Shown piece after piece: positions 52,241 to 64,000 of a stretch of DNA of 64,000 nt; position 1 is the first letter of the stretch; every line of letters begins with the position of its first letter. This stretch comes from Ophiosphaerella korrae. Its lineage: Eukaryota; Ascomycota; Dothideomycetes; Pleosporales; Phaeosphaeriaceae. The notes beneath the pieces were generated by a model that was given only the letters and a program-made list of their open reading frames with translations, was not told the origin of the DNA and made no database searches. The translations under genes and the position numbers were made by a program. Location: NCBI GenBank assembly GCA_028456385.1, contig JALNQF010000040.1, forward strand, positions 124,001 through 188,000. The letters run 5' to 3'.

Positions 52241-54824
52241 TTAGAATCTCAACGAGATCCGGTTGTGAAGTGGGAGATGAATGGTAGACTAGGGAGGGGG
52301 GATATTGACGAACATGGAATGTTGTTTGCCTGGTCGGTGTATCCCGACGTTGGCTCTACTGAAGCTCCAGGGCTGCCTTATTTCAAAGAGGTTAAAGGAG
52401 GATTATCTTACATCAAAGGGAAATGGAGAGAAGGGTGTGACGGATAAAAGTTCAACAACAAGTAATTCCAAATTAGGCAATCCAGAAGCTGAGTTTTACT
52501 CTGCCTGATAGTGTGCTTTCAATGTTCTTAGTCAAGGACGATTCCAATACTTGCCAGGCTAGGTAACGCATGGCTGTATTAAACACCACCTTGTTCTATG
52601 GATGTTGAATGCAGAACTCCATTTCTGCCTTTTGAGTCTCTATAGCTAGTAGTATAGCATAATAGGCTAATACCTAACCTTAGGAAACACGTAGAGAATA
52701 GACTCCCACGAGAAAACCTCCAACCGCTTCGCTTCCCAAACGATGCTTTTCTCGCCAACTCCCTTCCAAACATCCTTGCAGAAATCCAACCGCACCAGCC
52801 CCACCCCCACCGCCAAACCCACGTGTCCCACCCCAACCAACCACCGGCCGACACCACACAAACCGGCATCACGGCACCCATCCCAGCACACACTGAGCTT
52901 GGCCAAAACAAAAGCATCGCTCAAGCACGCCTGCGCTCCACCCCATCAATCTTTATCCGTCCTCATGCCCAGAAAATGCCAAATCTTGCCGTTTGCTTTG
53001 CGCTTTGCTTGATTGCTCTGTAGAGGGCACACGTAGGGCTGCCTGAGGTCGCATGGGCTTGTGTAACACATCCCTGTGGTGATCGGTTGTGGCGCGGAGG
53101 CTTGGCGGTGAAGGGTGGATGGGCAGGTTGGTCGGAGGGGTTTAATAGAGCACGATGCCCTGGATATTTGGAATAGACGAACTTGCGTTTCGGTTGGTCT
53201 CGCGAGGGACGGCGAGATGGTTGCGTAGGAAAGGGGTTGATGTGTGTGGGGAGTGGGACGAGGTGTGTTGCTTGAGAAGATATGAGGCAGGCATGTGCGT
53301 GCCTGCGTATGATTTGTTGATATAGGCTTCGTGTTGATTACGCTGGCCTCTTCTGTAACGGTCTATGATTCAGATTGACAGAGTTCTGAATGATCTTGTG
53401 ACAGCTTGTGTGCTCACATCCTTGGGCGGTGGAAGTCTTGGCATGGCGACTCAAGCGCTATCTGAGCCCAGGTTGATTGATGTTGTTCATATGTCTAGAA
53501 TGTTGTAGTGTATGCAAGGCGAATGCTAATGTGACTTTACAATCGGACGTATCACTGTTCGCTATCACGGGGCGTGGTCTTATGTAAAATACACCAGCGT
53601 TAGCTGGCGGAACGCCAACACTAGACATACTCTCTAAGCTATGATGATAAGGCCCGCTCCGCTTACATGGACCTCACTATAGTGCCGCTGCGTCCGCAGA
53701 ACAGCGATAGTTATATCATCCAAGACTTATAGTTCCACTAATCTACATAGCTGGCATGAGAAGTGAAATCGATTTGGATGTATCACGATCTTTACCAACC
53801 TAACGATCGGCCCCAAGACAAGCCTTCTTCATCATAGACTTAATGTTCATACGCTTCAGCTCCAAGCTTCCTTGGCCGATCTGAAGAGGCTGGCAGTCGC
53901 TGACCTCCAACTGCTGCAGTCTGGAAAACATGTTGGCAACAACCATCAGCAGGTCTTGTACACCACCGAGATCAGCTACCCACGTTTCACAAAAATATGG
54001 TTTGGGTATGACATGGCGTGGGAAGACATGTATCTCGCCTTAACGGCCAGACCCCAACGCTACACAACCTGCAATCATCCGACCAAACCTTTTCCTACTG
54101 GAGGCTACTCCGCCGCACAATAACACCAGCTCACCAAATGCACATACGAACAACAAAACCCACCCAAATATGCTTTTCGCATGTAAGAAAATCCGAGAAT
54201 TCAGCTCGCATACCTACAAACTTCCAATGCATACGAAGCTACATATCTAGCTCTCTTATCAAGACCACCTGCACGCCAAGCACCGAAACGACCCCCGCTG
54301 GTCGACGCGCATAAGCTCGTATCTCGGGTACCTATGCGTTGTAGCTGCGAGGCGCTGCAGCAATCCAATAAATTTTAATATTAAGTCTTCGTAAAGAAAT
54401 ATTTCAAGAGGGTGTGTGGTATGTACAAGCCGGAGCGAGCTGCCCAGCCGACGGGTGCATGTGGTGACATGGATCAGGAAGGTAGCATCCTGGTTGCCGG
54501 AGCGCGTGGGTCCGCGGGTTGCGGGGGTGTTTCCCGAAGTGTGTAGGATGGATGCTTAGTTGCGGGGCTTTTCGGGCGCGCCTGGGCCGAGTTGCACAGA
54601 CGGTGTAGATTGGGGCCGAGATGCAGTGGGAGAAAGGTAGTATTAGAGAGAGAGTATATTGTCCAAGTGACGTGACTATGAGCTATGGATTGCACATAAA
54701 GTACATTCTATCATGAGACGAAAGGGCGAAATGCTTGAAAGAAAGAGGGTATCCTGTCCGACATTTTAGGCCGCCATCAAAACCGTGAACTATACATGCA
54801 AGACGTCGACCATTAAAATGCTGT
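52241..54824. other. Gene-free 2.6 kb
   Basis: No supported gene. Around 52740-53000 several overlapping frames stay open because the sequence is C-rich on the plus strand (Pro/Thr/His runs), without a recognisable domain. ORFs at 53872-54314 are unconserved. Confidence 0.4.
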
Positions 54825-56703
54825 TCACTTGAAGTGAGGGGCGTTAAGAATGATGCCCATGGATAGACCACCGATGGTGCCAGCGATGGGGATGGTCATG
54901 ATCCAAGAGAAGACGAGGAGACCAACTCGCTGCCAGTTGACAGCCTTGATGGTTCCGTTGCAGAGACCGACACCGACGGTGGCGCCAGTAATGCACATGG
55001 AGGTAGAGACAGGTAGAGAGTATTGCGAGAAGATGAGGACAGTAAGCGCGGCACCCATTTCCATAGAGCAACCTTTGTTGAGTTAGCATTTGAATCAATG
55101 ACATAGTTCTGTGTTGACATACCTCTGCTGGGAGAATGGTAGGTGATTTTGTTACCCATGACCTTCATGATATTGTAACCGTAGGTGATGAGACCAAGTG
55201 ACAAGGTGGCAGACAGCACAGCGAGCTGCCAGACGGGAACAGGAGCCTTTGACTTGGCGGCGTTACCAGTGCTCCAAGCCGAGTAGATGACAGCCCAGGG
55301 ACCAACAGCGTTACCGATATCGTTGGCACCGTGAGCGAAAGAGGCAGTGCAGGCAGTGAGAACCTGGACGAAAGAGTAGGTATGCTCAACTTCGTTGGAG
55401 TACTTCTTCGCATGGCTGTAGACACGCTCCATACGGGCACCCTCGGGAGTACCGTGAATACCAGTCTGGGCCGCGTGAATATCGTAGTTAATACCGTAGA
55501 GACATCCGACGACGATCATGGCAGGAATACGCTTGAGAATGATGATCATGTTCTTTTTCTCGTAAACTTCACCATTCTGGATCTTGTTCTCATGAAGGTA
55601 GCGCATGGCCCAGGCGAGAGGACCTGACTTGGCGCGGAGCTTAGCGTGGAAGCGTTCCTGGCCCTGAGCAATGAGTTCCTTATAGCTGAGTTGGCGGTGC
55701 TCAGCAACGACAGCACCCTTTTCAGCATCATTGTTATGGATGCCGTTGTCAGATCCGCTGACGGATTCGGGTTTCATATCCTCATCGTGCTGAACAACAG
55801 CGTAATCACGAACGCGAGCGGCCTCAACACCTTCGGGAGCTGGCCTGCGGAAGAGAAGGGGACCCTGAAGGCAATGGTACCAGCGGACGGAGTGATCACG
55901 CTTGACGACAACGGCGTGCAGGTAAGGGACAAAGAAGACAAGCGACAGGAGGGCGAGACCAACACCGCAGGAGACGGTGACGGTAGCGACATACCAGGCG
56001 GGCTTCTTGTTCAGACCGAGGTTAGGGGATCCCTTGTAGACGATGGAGAGTGTGCAAATGGTACCGGCAATGAGGAAGAAGAAGGGAGCAGTCCAGATAG
56101 CCCACGGAATGGGGTTCTTGCGAAGGTGGACAGTGAGCTTGATCAACATGAAGATGATGGCACCGAAGCAGGCAGAAGCGGCGGGAGCCATTCCGAGACC
56201 AGCAAAGATAGCACCGAGACCCTTGCCCTTGTTCCATCCCCATTGAACCTTTTTGGCACCAGCAACAGCAACACCGACACCAGCAACCGAAGAGATAAGC
56301 GAATAGGACGAAGAAACGTGAGCGGAGTGCTTAGTGCACCACATGACCCAAATGGAGGCACCAGCGAGCGCGCAGGTGAAGGCAAGCATCTGAACACCAG
56401 CATCGCCCTTGAAGGCGGTGGTGGGGATGATTCCGTTCTTGATGGTGTCGGCAGTACGAGCACCGACAGTGATGGCTCCTACCATTTCGAAGATGGTACC
56501 GAGAACCATGGCCTGGCGGTAAGAGACGGAACGGGACGAGACAGACGTAGCCCACGCGTTGGCGACATCGTCTGGAAATTGTTAGTACCTTAGAGGAGAG
56601 TGTGAGGAAGACGGTACGTACTAGCACCGTTGTTGTATGCATCGAGCATGGCAAAGAAAGTGCCAATGGCGAAGACATAGTTGTATTTGGTGAGTCTAGG
56701 CAT
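54825..56703 (-). CDS. Sodium- or proton-coupled phosphate transporter, PiT family (PHO89/pho-4 type)
   Basis: About 592 aa from three exons, introns 56572-56621 and 55073-55122. The start MPRLTKYNYVFAIG at 56703 precedes the first PiT signature GANDVANAWATSVSS, formed across intron 1. The second signature GANDIGNAVGPWAVIYSAW lies in the C-terminal half, as in all PiT proteins. Ten to twelve membrane helices surround a large hydrophilic central loop (about residues 260-400) with acidic and Lys-rich stretches. The protein ends IAGTIGGLSMGIIL plus a short tail. It imports inorganic phosphate at the plasma membrane and in fungi is usually induced by phosphate starvation. No PHO box could be identified with confidence upstream. 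The gene appears intact. Confidence 0.95.
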
Positions 56704-59700
56704 GGTGACTGAGTTCACTGCTGGCTGCAGGTATCTTCAGCGATGCTAATGAGTGGTGGTCCGCTTGGAGCTGGGATACAGAACGAACAAGGCGGCGTAA
56801 GAGCTGGGTATATATGTGCAATTTAGGAGCGGCTTAGGTTGCTCGTGTCGGCTTCGAGGGTACCACCTACTGGGCCCTTCGTACTAGAAGGCCGGGGGTG
56901 ACACAGCCCGTGCGGCGCTGTCGAGCAGCAAATGCGCCGTGAGCATTGCTCGCCCACTCAGCCACCAAGACGCATGCTTGTCGGGCAGTCGCACATGTCA
57001 AAAGGCAGGACAACAATTGGCCAGTATCTGCCAAGACACGCAGCGGGCAGGCCGGTATTGGCCGTGGGTAGCATCCCAGTAGCTTCATCGCGCTCAAGCA
57101 AATTCGGCAGACGGGGGAGAGAGCTTGGTGGAGCGGATGGAAATGGTTGAAAAAGGCAGAAGCGGCCGAGCCATCTCGTCTTGGCGCTGCGCCTTCGAGC
57201 TTGCCCTCTTGACAGGCTTGGCGCACGTTCTCCTCAATGGGCCAATCAGGACGCCTAGCTGGCCCACGCACCCGCGTCTCGCACGTTTATTTGAACGTCG
57301 CCTCCCCTCTGCAAACAGCCCAACTGCACCGTGGCATGCACCCGACCCATTTTTGCTCGCTACCCTCCCCCACGCCTCTCTTGCTCATGGTCTTGGCCCT
57401 CGAAGATTCTGCTTCCATTCTGCTTCCAAAAGCGTGGCCAAGGTTTCGACAAACCGATGAGATGCGTGCTTTTTTTCGTCAATGGTAGACGCCGTGGCCA
57501 TCATTCGACACAAGCGCGCTTCCCTTTGCATAGTATATTTTTCTACCATACCGCACACGTGCGAAGATGCAGCCAATTGCAGCTCCCATCCCGAGATCAT
57601 GGTTCTTGGAGTGGGCCCGGTTGTCTAATTCTAGCACTGAATTCGATCGTGGTCCTAGGTAGTTTCCAGCTCATGATACCACGCCATTGGATACAGCCTG
57701 CGTCGCATTACTGTCTTCTTCCTGAGGCTACGCTCTGCAACACGAAACGAGAAAGCCTCGTCTGAGGCTCAAGCATGTCCAAGCCACGCTGCCTTCGGTG
57801 TATTGCCAATCGAGTTCGACCTTTTGGATTCGCAGGGTGTCTGCTTGATGCGGATCCCGAGTTCATCTTGGTTGCATGATTGGATGACATTTCTCAAATC
57901 ACCAAAGCTATTTCGATTCTCACCACTCGCATCTGGAAGCTCCTCCATCATGAGCTCCACCCTTGCATGGATCATCATGATAGAACACTTCGCTACCTAC
58001 CGAACCTTTTTCTTGGCCATGATCAGGCCAAGGCAGCCAGAAAGACCTCGGGGTGCGCGACTTCTGTACGCTGGTGGGCAGGCGCAAGGTAGGCAGTATA
58101 CCATTCAACAACCGAGGCATTGATACGGCGTCACGGCTAGCAGTAATTCCCCTAGATTGCCACTGACCTATACGAACCAACTCAACAGTCGACTTTCATT
58201 TCCGACTTCATGCCCGCTATGGATCAAATTCGAACACGCAGTGGGTCTCAGGGTCTGCGGAACAGAGGGTCGACGGTGCCGTCCATGTCCGCCCGCAGCA
58301 CACGTGCTTCCATAGAAATGCTCCTCCATTACTTAGCGCCATTCCAACACACCCACAGGCCGTTTTCAAGACATCTGCATGTCACTGCGCACAGATAGAC
58401 GAGGCTTCCATCCCTACCAAAGTGCCGCAGCAGAAGTGCCGCAGCAGGTCGGGTAGCACAGCGTATATGAAACCACCCTTAGACTACGTCCCTTGCGACT
58501 CGCTGAAGAGAGTCTTATGGCGCCGTGACATAGCGCATCCGGATTCGGTACTCCGGTGAAAGCGGGGCTGAGATGGCGTATTGCCCTGGCTCTACATGCG
58601 CGACAATAGGCTGACACCAGTCATCCCTCGCTTCCCTCTGCCTGTGATCCCCACACTAGTGATACCATAACCTTTGCGCGATTTACTAATGTGCAAAGTG
58701 CTGAGAGAAAAGAATTTTGAGCATGACGGGAGGTATCGACATGCAATAGAATCTAGACCAGGTGACTTGGAAGGCAGGCCGTTTCCAGGCCCCCTCTCCG
58801 CACTTGCATATCGCCGCGACTCTCAGTGCCTCCAGAAGAACATCACACTTTCCCTTGTCAACACCACTGCACCGCTACTCACGCAACATCACCCGGAAAT
58901 CGTCAGAATCATCTCATGCGACCTTCGACCATGTCGTCGATACAAGCTTGTCGTGCTCATCACACAAGTCTTGCGTTTTCTTGATGTCTGCCACATCAAG
59001 GCCTGCATTGCCGACTTCCGTCTTCGCCCATGACAAGCTCAGGTTTCCCGCGTCCACTTGGCTCATACCCAAGCTTCTTCTTTCCGGCTTGGGAGTGAGA
59101 TCCTTGTGCCTAGCGTAAGACTTTTAGCGATAGGGCCTGTTAGCTTGGTGTGGGTATGATGTGATCTCGTGGTGCTGCCAAAAAAAAGTAAGATTGAGCA
59201 AATATATATTCACTCCTTGACTCGGATAGCAGCTTTGTTGCAGCACTGAAACCATTTAGATGCCAAAATAGGTCCAAATACCTTCCAAGGTTAGGATATC
59301 GATACTCCAACCCAAATTGTTCGAGCGATGACACGCCCCACAACGCATTCAGAGCATTATACGACTTTACTCAGTTCCCTCCACTTCTAGGTTCCCTCCA
59401 CTTCTAGTTTTCCACTTTGTTGAAATGTCTCCCATAGCTATCGAAACTGACGTCAACCATAGCATTGGAAACACGCTGGGTTTGCGAATAAACATATTCA
59501 CGTTTAAGGCCTCCCTTTCGACATAACCCGGTAGAATCCGTTTCTCCCAAAAATACACATATGGATCTAACGCAGAACGTTGTCTTGATAAAGACCTGCG
59601 TAATGACGTCTGTTTCTCGCGGGTTATACTGCCTCGAGCACAGGCGATGAGGTAAGCCCTCATTTGAAAATAGGATAGGCTCTCCAGCCAATGTCAACAA

Positions 59701-60362
59701 CGGTTATAGATAAGTTAGGTGTTGATCTTATGTGTCTCAATACTCCCACATTGAATTATCGTTCCTCTCATGACCCTGGCCTATAGTATAGCTCCATTCA
59801 GGAGATGTTCGCTTTGATCTAAGACGCGACTGTTGGCAGATTGCAACTCTACAGCACCGCGCCAGACAATTCAAAAAGGCAGTAATAATCAAAATTGATT
59901 GATTGTTGGGTGTAGAGCAGTATATATACGCTGCTTTGTAGTCTTGAAACTATGGTTGAGTTGGGGTCACCCGATTATTTATCTTTGTGGCATGTGCTCT
60001 ATATGCTCCATGAGGCGGTATCAACCTGTCTGTAAACCGAAAATGCGGGATAACCACTCTCTTTATAATAATACTAGGTATATATTGCGGCATACTAGGA
60101 TGACGTAGAAGTAGGAGACATGTGCCGACCCGCAGTCGGTGAGATGAGTTGAATATAAGGGTTGAGTGACTACTTGACGAATTGATCTCGGTGTCTATCT
60201 GCCCCGTCCAACCTCACTCGAAAGCCCCCTGTAGAGCCACAAAGCTGACCTAATGCTCCCCGATCACGTGCGGTCCTACTCCACCACAATATGGAAATCT
60301 ATAAGTACTACCAAAGTATTCTTTATTAAATAAAGCCTTCTTTAAGACTCCAAAAAAAATTA
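56704..60362. other. Gene-free 3.7 kb
   Basis: The first few hundred bases are the promoter and leader of the phosphate transporter. Beyond it only overlapping, unconserved ORFs on both strands. A 16-bp word TTCCCTCCACTTCTAG is duplicated in tandem at about 59376-59409. Confidence 0.4.
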
Positions 60363-60647
60363 ATGTATAGTATTAATAACGAAGCTAAGGCAAAACAGTC
60401 GATACGACTACTAGTTGTAAAGACGGCAAAGGTAATAAGCTACACGGACCTTGATAAGGCTTGCACAGCACGTACAGCCAAGGGGAAGGCTGCCACAGAC
60501 AAGGGCAAGGGAAAGCGTAGTCGTAAGCGCAAGGCGCCCACACAAGAGGGCGATGTCCAGGGCAATCTACAGGCGGCGGGCTCATCGATGCCTCCTTCAA
60601 AGGACAAGAGGGCGCAGAGGGACAGTACCCAGGAGCCAGAACCATAG
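60363..60647 (+). pseudogene. Remnant of a pogo/Fot1-like transposase C-terminus
   Basis: A 94-codon frame reads KTAKVISYTDLDKACTARTA, then a Lys/Arg-rich GKGKRSRKRKAP tail and a polar end. Fungal Tc1/mariner (Fot1/pogo) transposases commonly end this way: a VISYEDL-like helix followed by a basic GRKRK tail. The catalytic DDE core is not present upstream, so only the 3' end survives. No TIR was identified. The call rests on remembered motif pattern, hence moderate confidence. Confidence 0.5.
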
Positions 60648-61084
60648 CGGGCACAAGTATCGCCGATACACAAGCAAGCAATATAATATCGTTTCAGCAG
60701 CTAGTTCCAACATCCTGCTTCAAAGCTACAAGTCGCCAGTGAAAATCAGCTTCCGCCCTGGCGCAACGCAGGCCTAGCAACCCCCCTCTCTCCCCCCGCC
60801 TTACGTACCCAGTAAGGCGCCATTCTTACAGGCGTGATTCACCACAGTACAAGGGAGTACTTCTCTATTACAGTTTGAGCCTGCAACTCTATGGCTGGTG
60901 GCGGGCCCGGCCGCCTTGCTTGCTAGCGGTGGCAAATCCACTACATCGGTAGGCCGATGCTCGCCGCGCTACTGGAGGCAAGCGGGTGCTGTCTTGTCTT
61001 TGAATCCTGGTAGTTGACATGGAACTGCTCTGGCTGCCACTCGTCTGCTTCCTTAGCTGGGCCGCCGCTGTGCTAAACAGCGTT
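60648..61084. other. Intergenic, GC-richer than surroundings
   Basis: Contains a C/T-rich homopolymer stretch at 60779-60800 (runs of C). No gene is recognised. It lies at the 3' side of the NLR-like gene. Confidence 0.35.
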
Positions 61085-64000
61085 CTACGCTAATTTGCGC
61101 CGTTTAGAAGTTTCTTTCTGCCGTACTGGGGCATGCCGCGTTGGTGATTGGAGTGTAGGATGAGGACTATCTTGTTCCCCGACCGAAGTGCTGTCCGAGG
61201 GCTCTGAGCTGCATAGTTCCTGAAGCGAGGCATAGTCATTGAGGCATGCTCGGGTAGTCTGATGATCTGGGCCCAGTGTCTCCTGATAACCAGCGCAAGC
61301 TCTGCGGTACAGTGATGAAGCCTCACTATACTGTTTTCGTTGATGCAACAAGTAAGCAAGGCTGTAAAGGCTAGCCAGCGTGTCCAGGTGCTTCTTTCCC
61401 AACTCCTCCTCTCTCAGTGCCAGCGTCTCTCGAAACATCGCCTCTGCCTCCGCGTGCTTCCCCTGGCTACTCAGTGCATCTGCCAAATTGTGCATGCTCA
61501 TCAGCGTGCCTGGGTGCTTCTTTCCCAACACCTCCTCTCTCAGTGCCAGTGTCTCTCGATGTATCGCCTCTGCCTCTGCGTGCTTCCCCTGACCACCCAG
61601 TGCAGATGCCAAATTGCTTATGCTCGCTAGTGTGTCCGGGTGCTTCTTTCCCAACACCTCCTCCCCTAGTGCCAGCGTCTCTCGAAACATCGCCTCTGCC
61701 TCCGCGTGCTTCCCCTGGCTACTCAGTACATATGCCAAATTGTGCATGCTCGCCAGCGTGTCCGGGTGCTTCTTTCCTAACACCTCCTCTCTTAGTGCCA
61801 GTGTCTCTCGATGTATCGCCTCTGCCTCCGCGTGCTTCCCCTGGCTACTCAGTGTAGATGCTAAATTGTGCATGCTCATCAGCGTGTCCCGGTGCTTCTT
61901 TCCCAACACCTCCTCCCCCAGTGCCAGCGTCTCTCGAAACATCGCCTCTGCCTCCGCGTGCTTCCCCTGGCTACTTAGTACATATGCCAAATTGCTTATG
62001 CTCACCAGCGTGTCCGGGTGCTTCTTTCCCAACACTCCCTCTCTCAGTGCCAGTGCCTCCTGATGCATCTTCTCCGCATCTGTGTACTTCCCTTGTCCAA
62101 TTAGTGCCAATCCCACAGAGTTCATGCTCGCCAGCGTCCATGAGTGCTGCTTTCCAAAAACTACTATCCTCTGTTCAAGAACCTTTCTATGAGCGAGCTC
62201 TGCGGCTCTGAACCGTCCCAGCGTCTGCTCACAACATCCTATTCGGTCCAGCAGCGACATCCTGGCCTCTACCTCATACAGCTCGGGCAAGTCTACCACG
62301 TGTGTAGCATGAGGCAGATATGCTGTCCACACCTCTTTCCTGTTGTGGTTGCCAAACGGCACAACCTCTACAAGTCTTTTTAAAGTCTTTTCCGCCCACC
62401 CGACCCATTGGCTGTTCTTTTTCAACCACCCTTGCATGGCTAGGTGAACGAGCGGGTGGACGTCAAACGCCTTCGCTAGCTGTCTCGTTTCCGCTGTTTG
62501 CTCGCCTCCCTGGCTTTGCCGTTCGGTGAAAAATGCGTAGGCCTTTAATATCCCAATGGCCTTCATCTGCTCTACTTTAGAACCATCCGCGGGCAGCATC
62601 GACGCTGGTATATCAGTGTTGGCTATGCACGCCATAAACGACAAGTAGTCGGCAGCTAGCTTATTCTTTTTCTGGATCTGCTTGAACGAGATATACCATG
62701 TCGTGGCTACTGGATTCTTAGTATCCCGGTACCGGCCCTGGTCCTCAAATTCTTCGCTGAGAAGAGTCATCGCCTCCCTCTCACTGCTTCGGTAGTTAGA
62801 GATGTAGTCGGACAGGGTGACGTCGTTTGTGTTGATGAAGGCTGCCGCCTGAACAATGGCAAGAGCGAGGAAGGCGAGTATGTCAAGAAATTCGTCTATG
62901 ATCTTGCTATTTTGAAGCTGATGTTGATGCTCCTGGAGTAACCGGGTCGTTAATACCTCTTCTGCCTCTAGCTTTGTCAACTCGCCCAGTGGTACGACAT
63001 TGTTCGCGGCCAGTTTGATCGCAGCCTCCCGAGTGCGCGTGGTGAACACGATCGATCCCTTACGGCTGTGCGGGAGCCAGTCGATGAGCCGGTCTACACT
63101 GCTCGTCTCTCTGAGAGCGTCAAAGAGCACACTGTCGTCGTCGGCATTGTCCACCACCATCAGCCACCGGCCGAACTCTTCGTTGCTCAGCCTCGCCTTG
63201 ACGAGCCGCTTGACGTCCGCGTTGTCGTCCGCGATGCCTGGAATGGACAGACGCTCTCCAATCTCTCCATATGCCTGCTCAAAGCTTTCCCAGCTAACCG
63301 CCGGCACCCACAAGACAGCGCGAGCAGGTTGCCGCTCCCTCGTCCGATATGCCACCTCGAGAGCAAGCGCCGTTTTCCCACAGCCGCCAAGGCCGTAGAT
63401 TGCAAGCCGTCGGCCACCCTCTGATGAAATGTGCGCATCGAGCTGGGCAAGCGGAGTCTCTCGTCCAGCGAAGGACGGCGGCCTCGCGAATGGGACCACC
63501 CAGGGCGCTGCCAGGCATCAGCATATTACGCATGCGTTAGATTTTAAATATAAATGTCATTGATGCCATTGATGTACTGCTGTGTTCCGCATACGACGCA
63601 GCCCATTGCAGGATAGATCTATCACTAACCTTCACGCAAACCTACATTCACACCTTCCATATCCTTGACCATGCTAGGCTGGATCCTGCAGAGCAGTTCC
63701 CTAGTGAATGCAGCTGCCTTTCCCGCCGCGTGCGATCGCCACACGTCGCTCTTGTGCGAGTCCGCATAGTCGGAAATGCCGCGGATAACCAGACACTGTC
63801 GGTTGACGTCCACGCCCGCAGCCTCCATCTCGACGCAGAGCGCTCCATCGCATCTCGCACCGATTCTGTCGCGCTGCTCGCCGTCTTGGATGACTGCATT
63901 CCCTGTCGCGATCCTTCCTAGGTGGAAGACTAGCTGGTCCTTGTCGTCTTCGGTCCTTGCAGGTCGCTGCACGAGTTCGTTCGGATCGCATGATACGCAC
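61085..64000 (-). CDS. NLR-like protein: nucleoside-phosphorylase domain, NB-ARC NTPase and TPR repeats (N-terminus outside window)
   Basis: Two exons visible, intron 63508-63629, joined as REAPWVVPFARPPSFAGRE. The upstream exon is the end of a PNP/UDP-phosphorylase domain: FHLGRIATGNAVIQDG, then CVEMEAAGVD and CLVIRGISDYADSHKSD. The NB-ARC domain has P-loop YGLGGCGKTALALEV, Walker B-like WLMVVDNADD and IVFTTRTREA. The C-terminal half carries kinesin-light-chain-type TPRs of 42 residues (for example QGKHAEAEAMFRETLALGEE). The order is that of fungal NOD-like receptors involved in non-self recognition or regulated cell death. The six or so central repeats are nearly identical and alternate between two types. 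It ends in a basic KETSKRRKLA. No frameshift is seen. The gene continues past the right edge. Confidence 0.9.
61400..62110 (-). repeat. Tandem 126-bp TPR-coding repeats with 252-bp higher-order unit
   Basis: Successive 42-aa units within the NLR-like gene are almost identical. AMFRETLALGEE and AIHRETLALREE types alternate, giving an 84-aa super-repeat. High nucleotide identity suggests recent expansion or gene conversion. Confidence 0.85.

Noticed and set aside
52579..53023. Pro/Thr-rich ORFs as a secreted mucin-like gene
   Set aside because: Open in several frames because of C-rich composition; no signal peptide or conserved block.
55646..56593. 315-codon plus-strand ORF
   Set aside because: Exactly antisense to the PiT phosphate transporter exon; composition (Gly/Asp/Glu-rich) is a codon-mirror of the membrane protein, with no domain.
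57125..59118. Possible genes from overlapping ORFs of 100-144 codons
   Set aside because: Overlap on both strands, no domain, no coherent splice model.
61340..62211. Several long plus-strand ORFs of Ser/Ala/Pro-Cys repeats
   Set aside because: Shadows of the near-identical TPR-coding repeats on the other strand.
1..64000. tRNA or rRNA genes
   Set aside because: No cloverleaf with a proper T-loop or rRNA core sequence was recognised by eye; a tRNA scan would be needed to exclude one.

Overview
The window looks like nuclear DNA of a filamentous ascomycete (Pezizomycotina, possibly Dothideomycetes). Introns are short (about 43-122 nt, GT-AG, often with a CTAAC-like branch site). Gene content fits: fungal COX15, a PiT phosphate transporter, a PNP/NB-ARC/TPR NLR-like protein, berberine-bridge-type FAD oxidases, P450s, a GH95 fucosidase and a small secreted protein. 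No species is claimed. Splice models were read by eye from GT/AG sites, reading phase and protein motifs.

Layout. 1-10.1 kb: a probable secondary-metabolite (terpenoid) cluster with two related FAD oxidases (the first cut by the window edge), a UbiA-superfamily membrane cyclase/prenyltransferase, an SDR, a rhodopsin-like 7TM protein and a P450. 10.8-16.6 kb: a 5.8-kb Mutator-like DNA transposon with 39-bp terminal inverted repeats and a 9-bp target-site duplication. It carries a 14-exon DDE transposase gene and two convergent, duplicated C2H2 zinc-finger genes. Nearly all of its introns are built from a degenerate 11-bp tandem unit, the most unusual feature here. 17.3-18.3 kb: a decayed APH-family kinase. 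18.7-27.1 kb: an unknown conserved protein, then ordinary genes (BTB protein, COX15, PEBP). 27.4-30.5 kb: a pair of paralogous F-box-like orphans. 30.9-38.6 kb: a pisatin-demethylase-like P450, a 634-aa unknown protein, an N2227-type methyltransferase with a signal peptide, and a 7TM protein. 40.9-46 kb: GH95 and a small secreted protein. 46-50 kb: AT-rich and gene-poor, with a MITE. 50-52.3 kb: two small RRM-like or unknown genes. 54.8-56.7 kb: a PHO89/pho-4-type phosphate transporter. 56.7-61 kb: no convincing gene except a transposase remnant. 61-64 kb: an NLR-like protein with near-identical TPR repeats, cut by the right edge.

How the genes may work together. In the left cluster the UbiA-type enzyme would make or transfer a terpenoid skeleton, and the FAD oxidases, SDR and P450 would oxidise it. 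The transposon lies directly beside this cluster. Conserved housekeeping genes (COX15, BTB protein, PEBP, phosphate transporter) alternate with accessory, repeat-bearing blocks, as often seen in plant-associated or soil ascomycetes.
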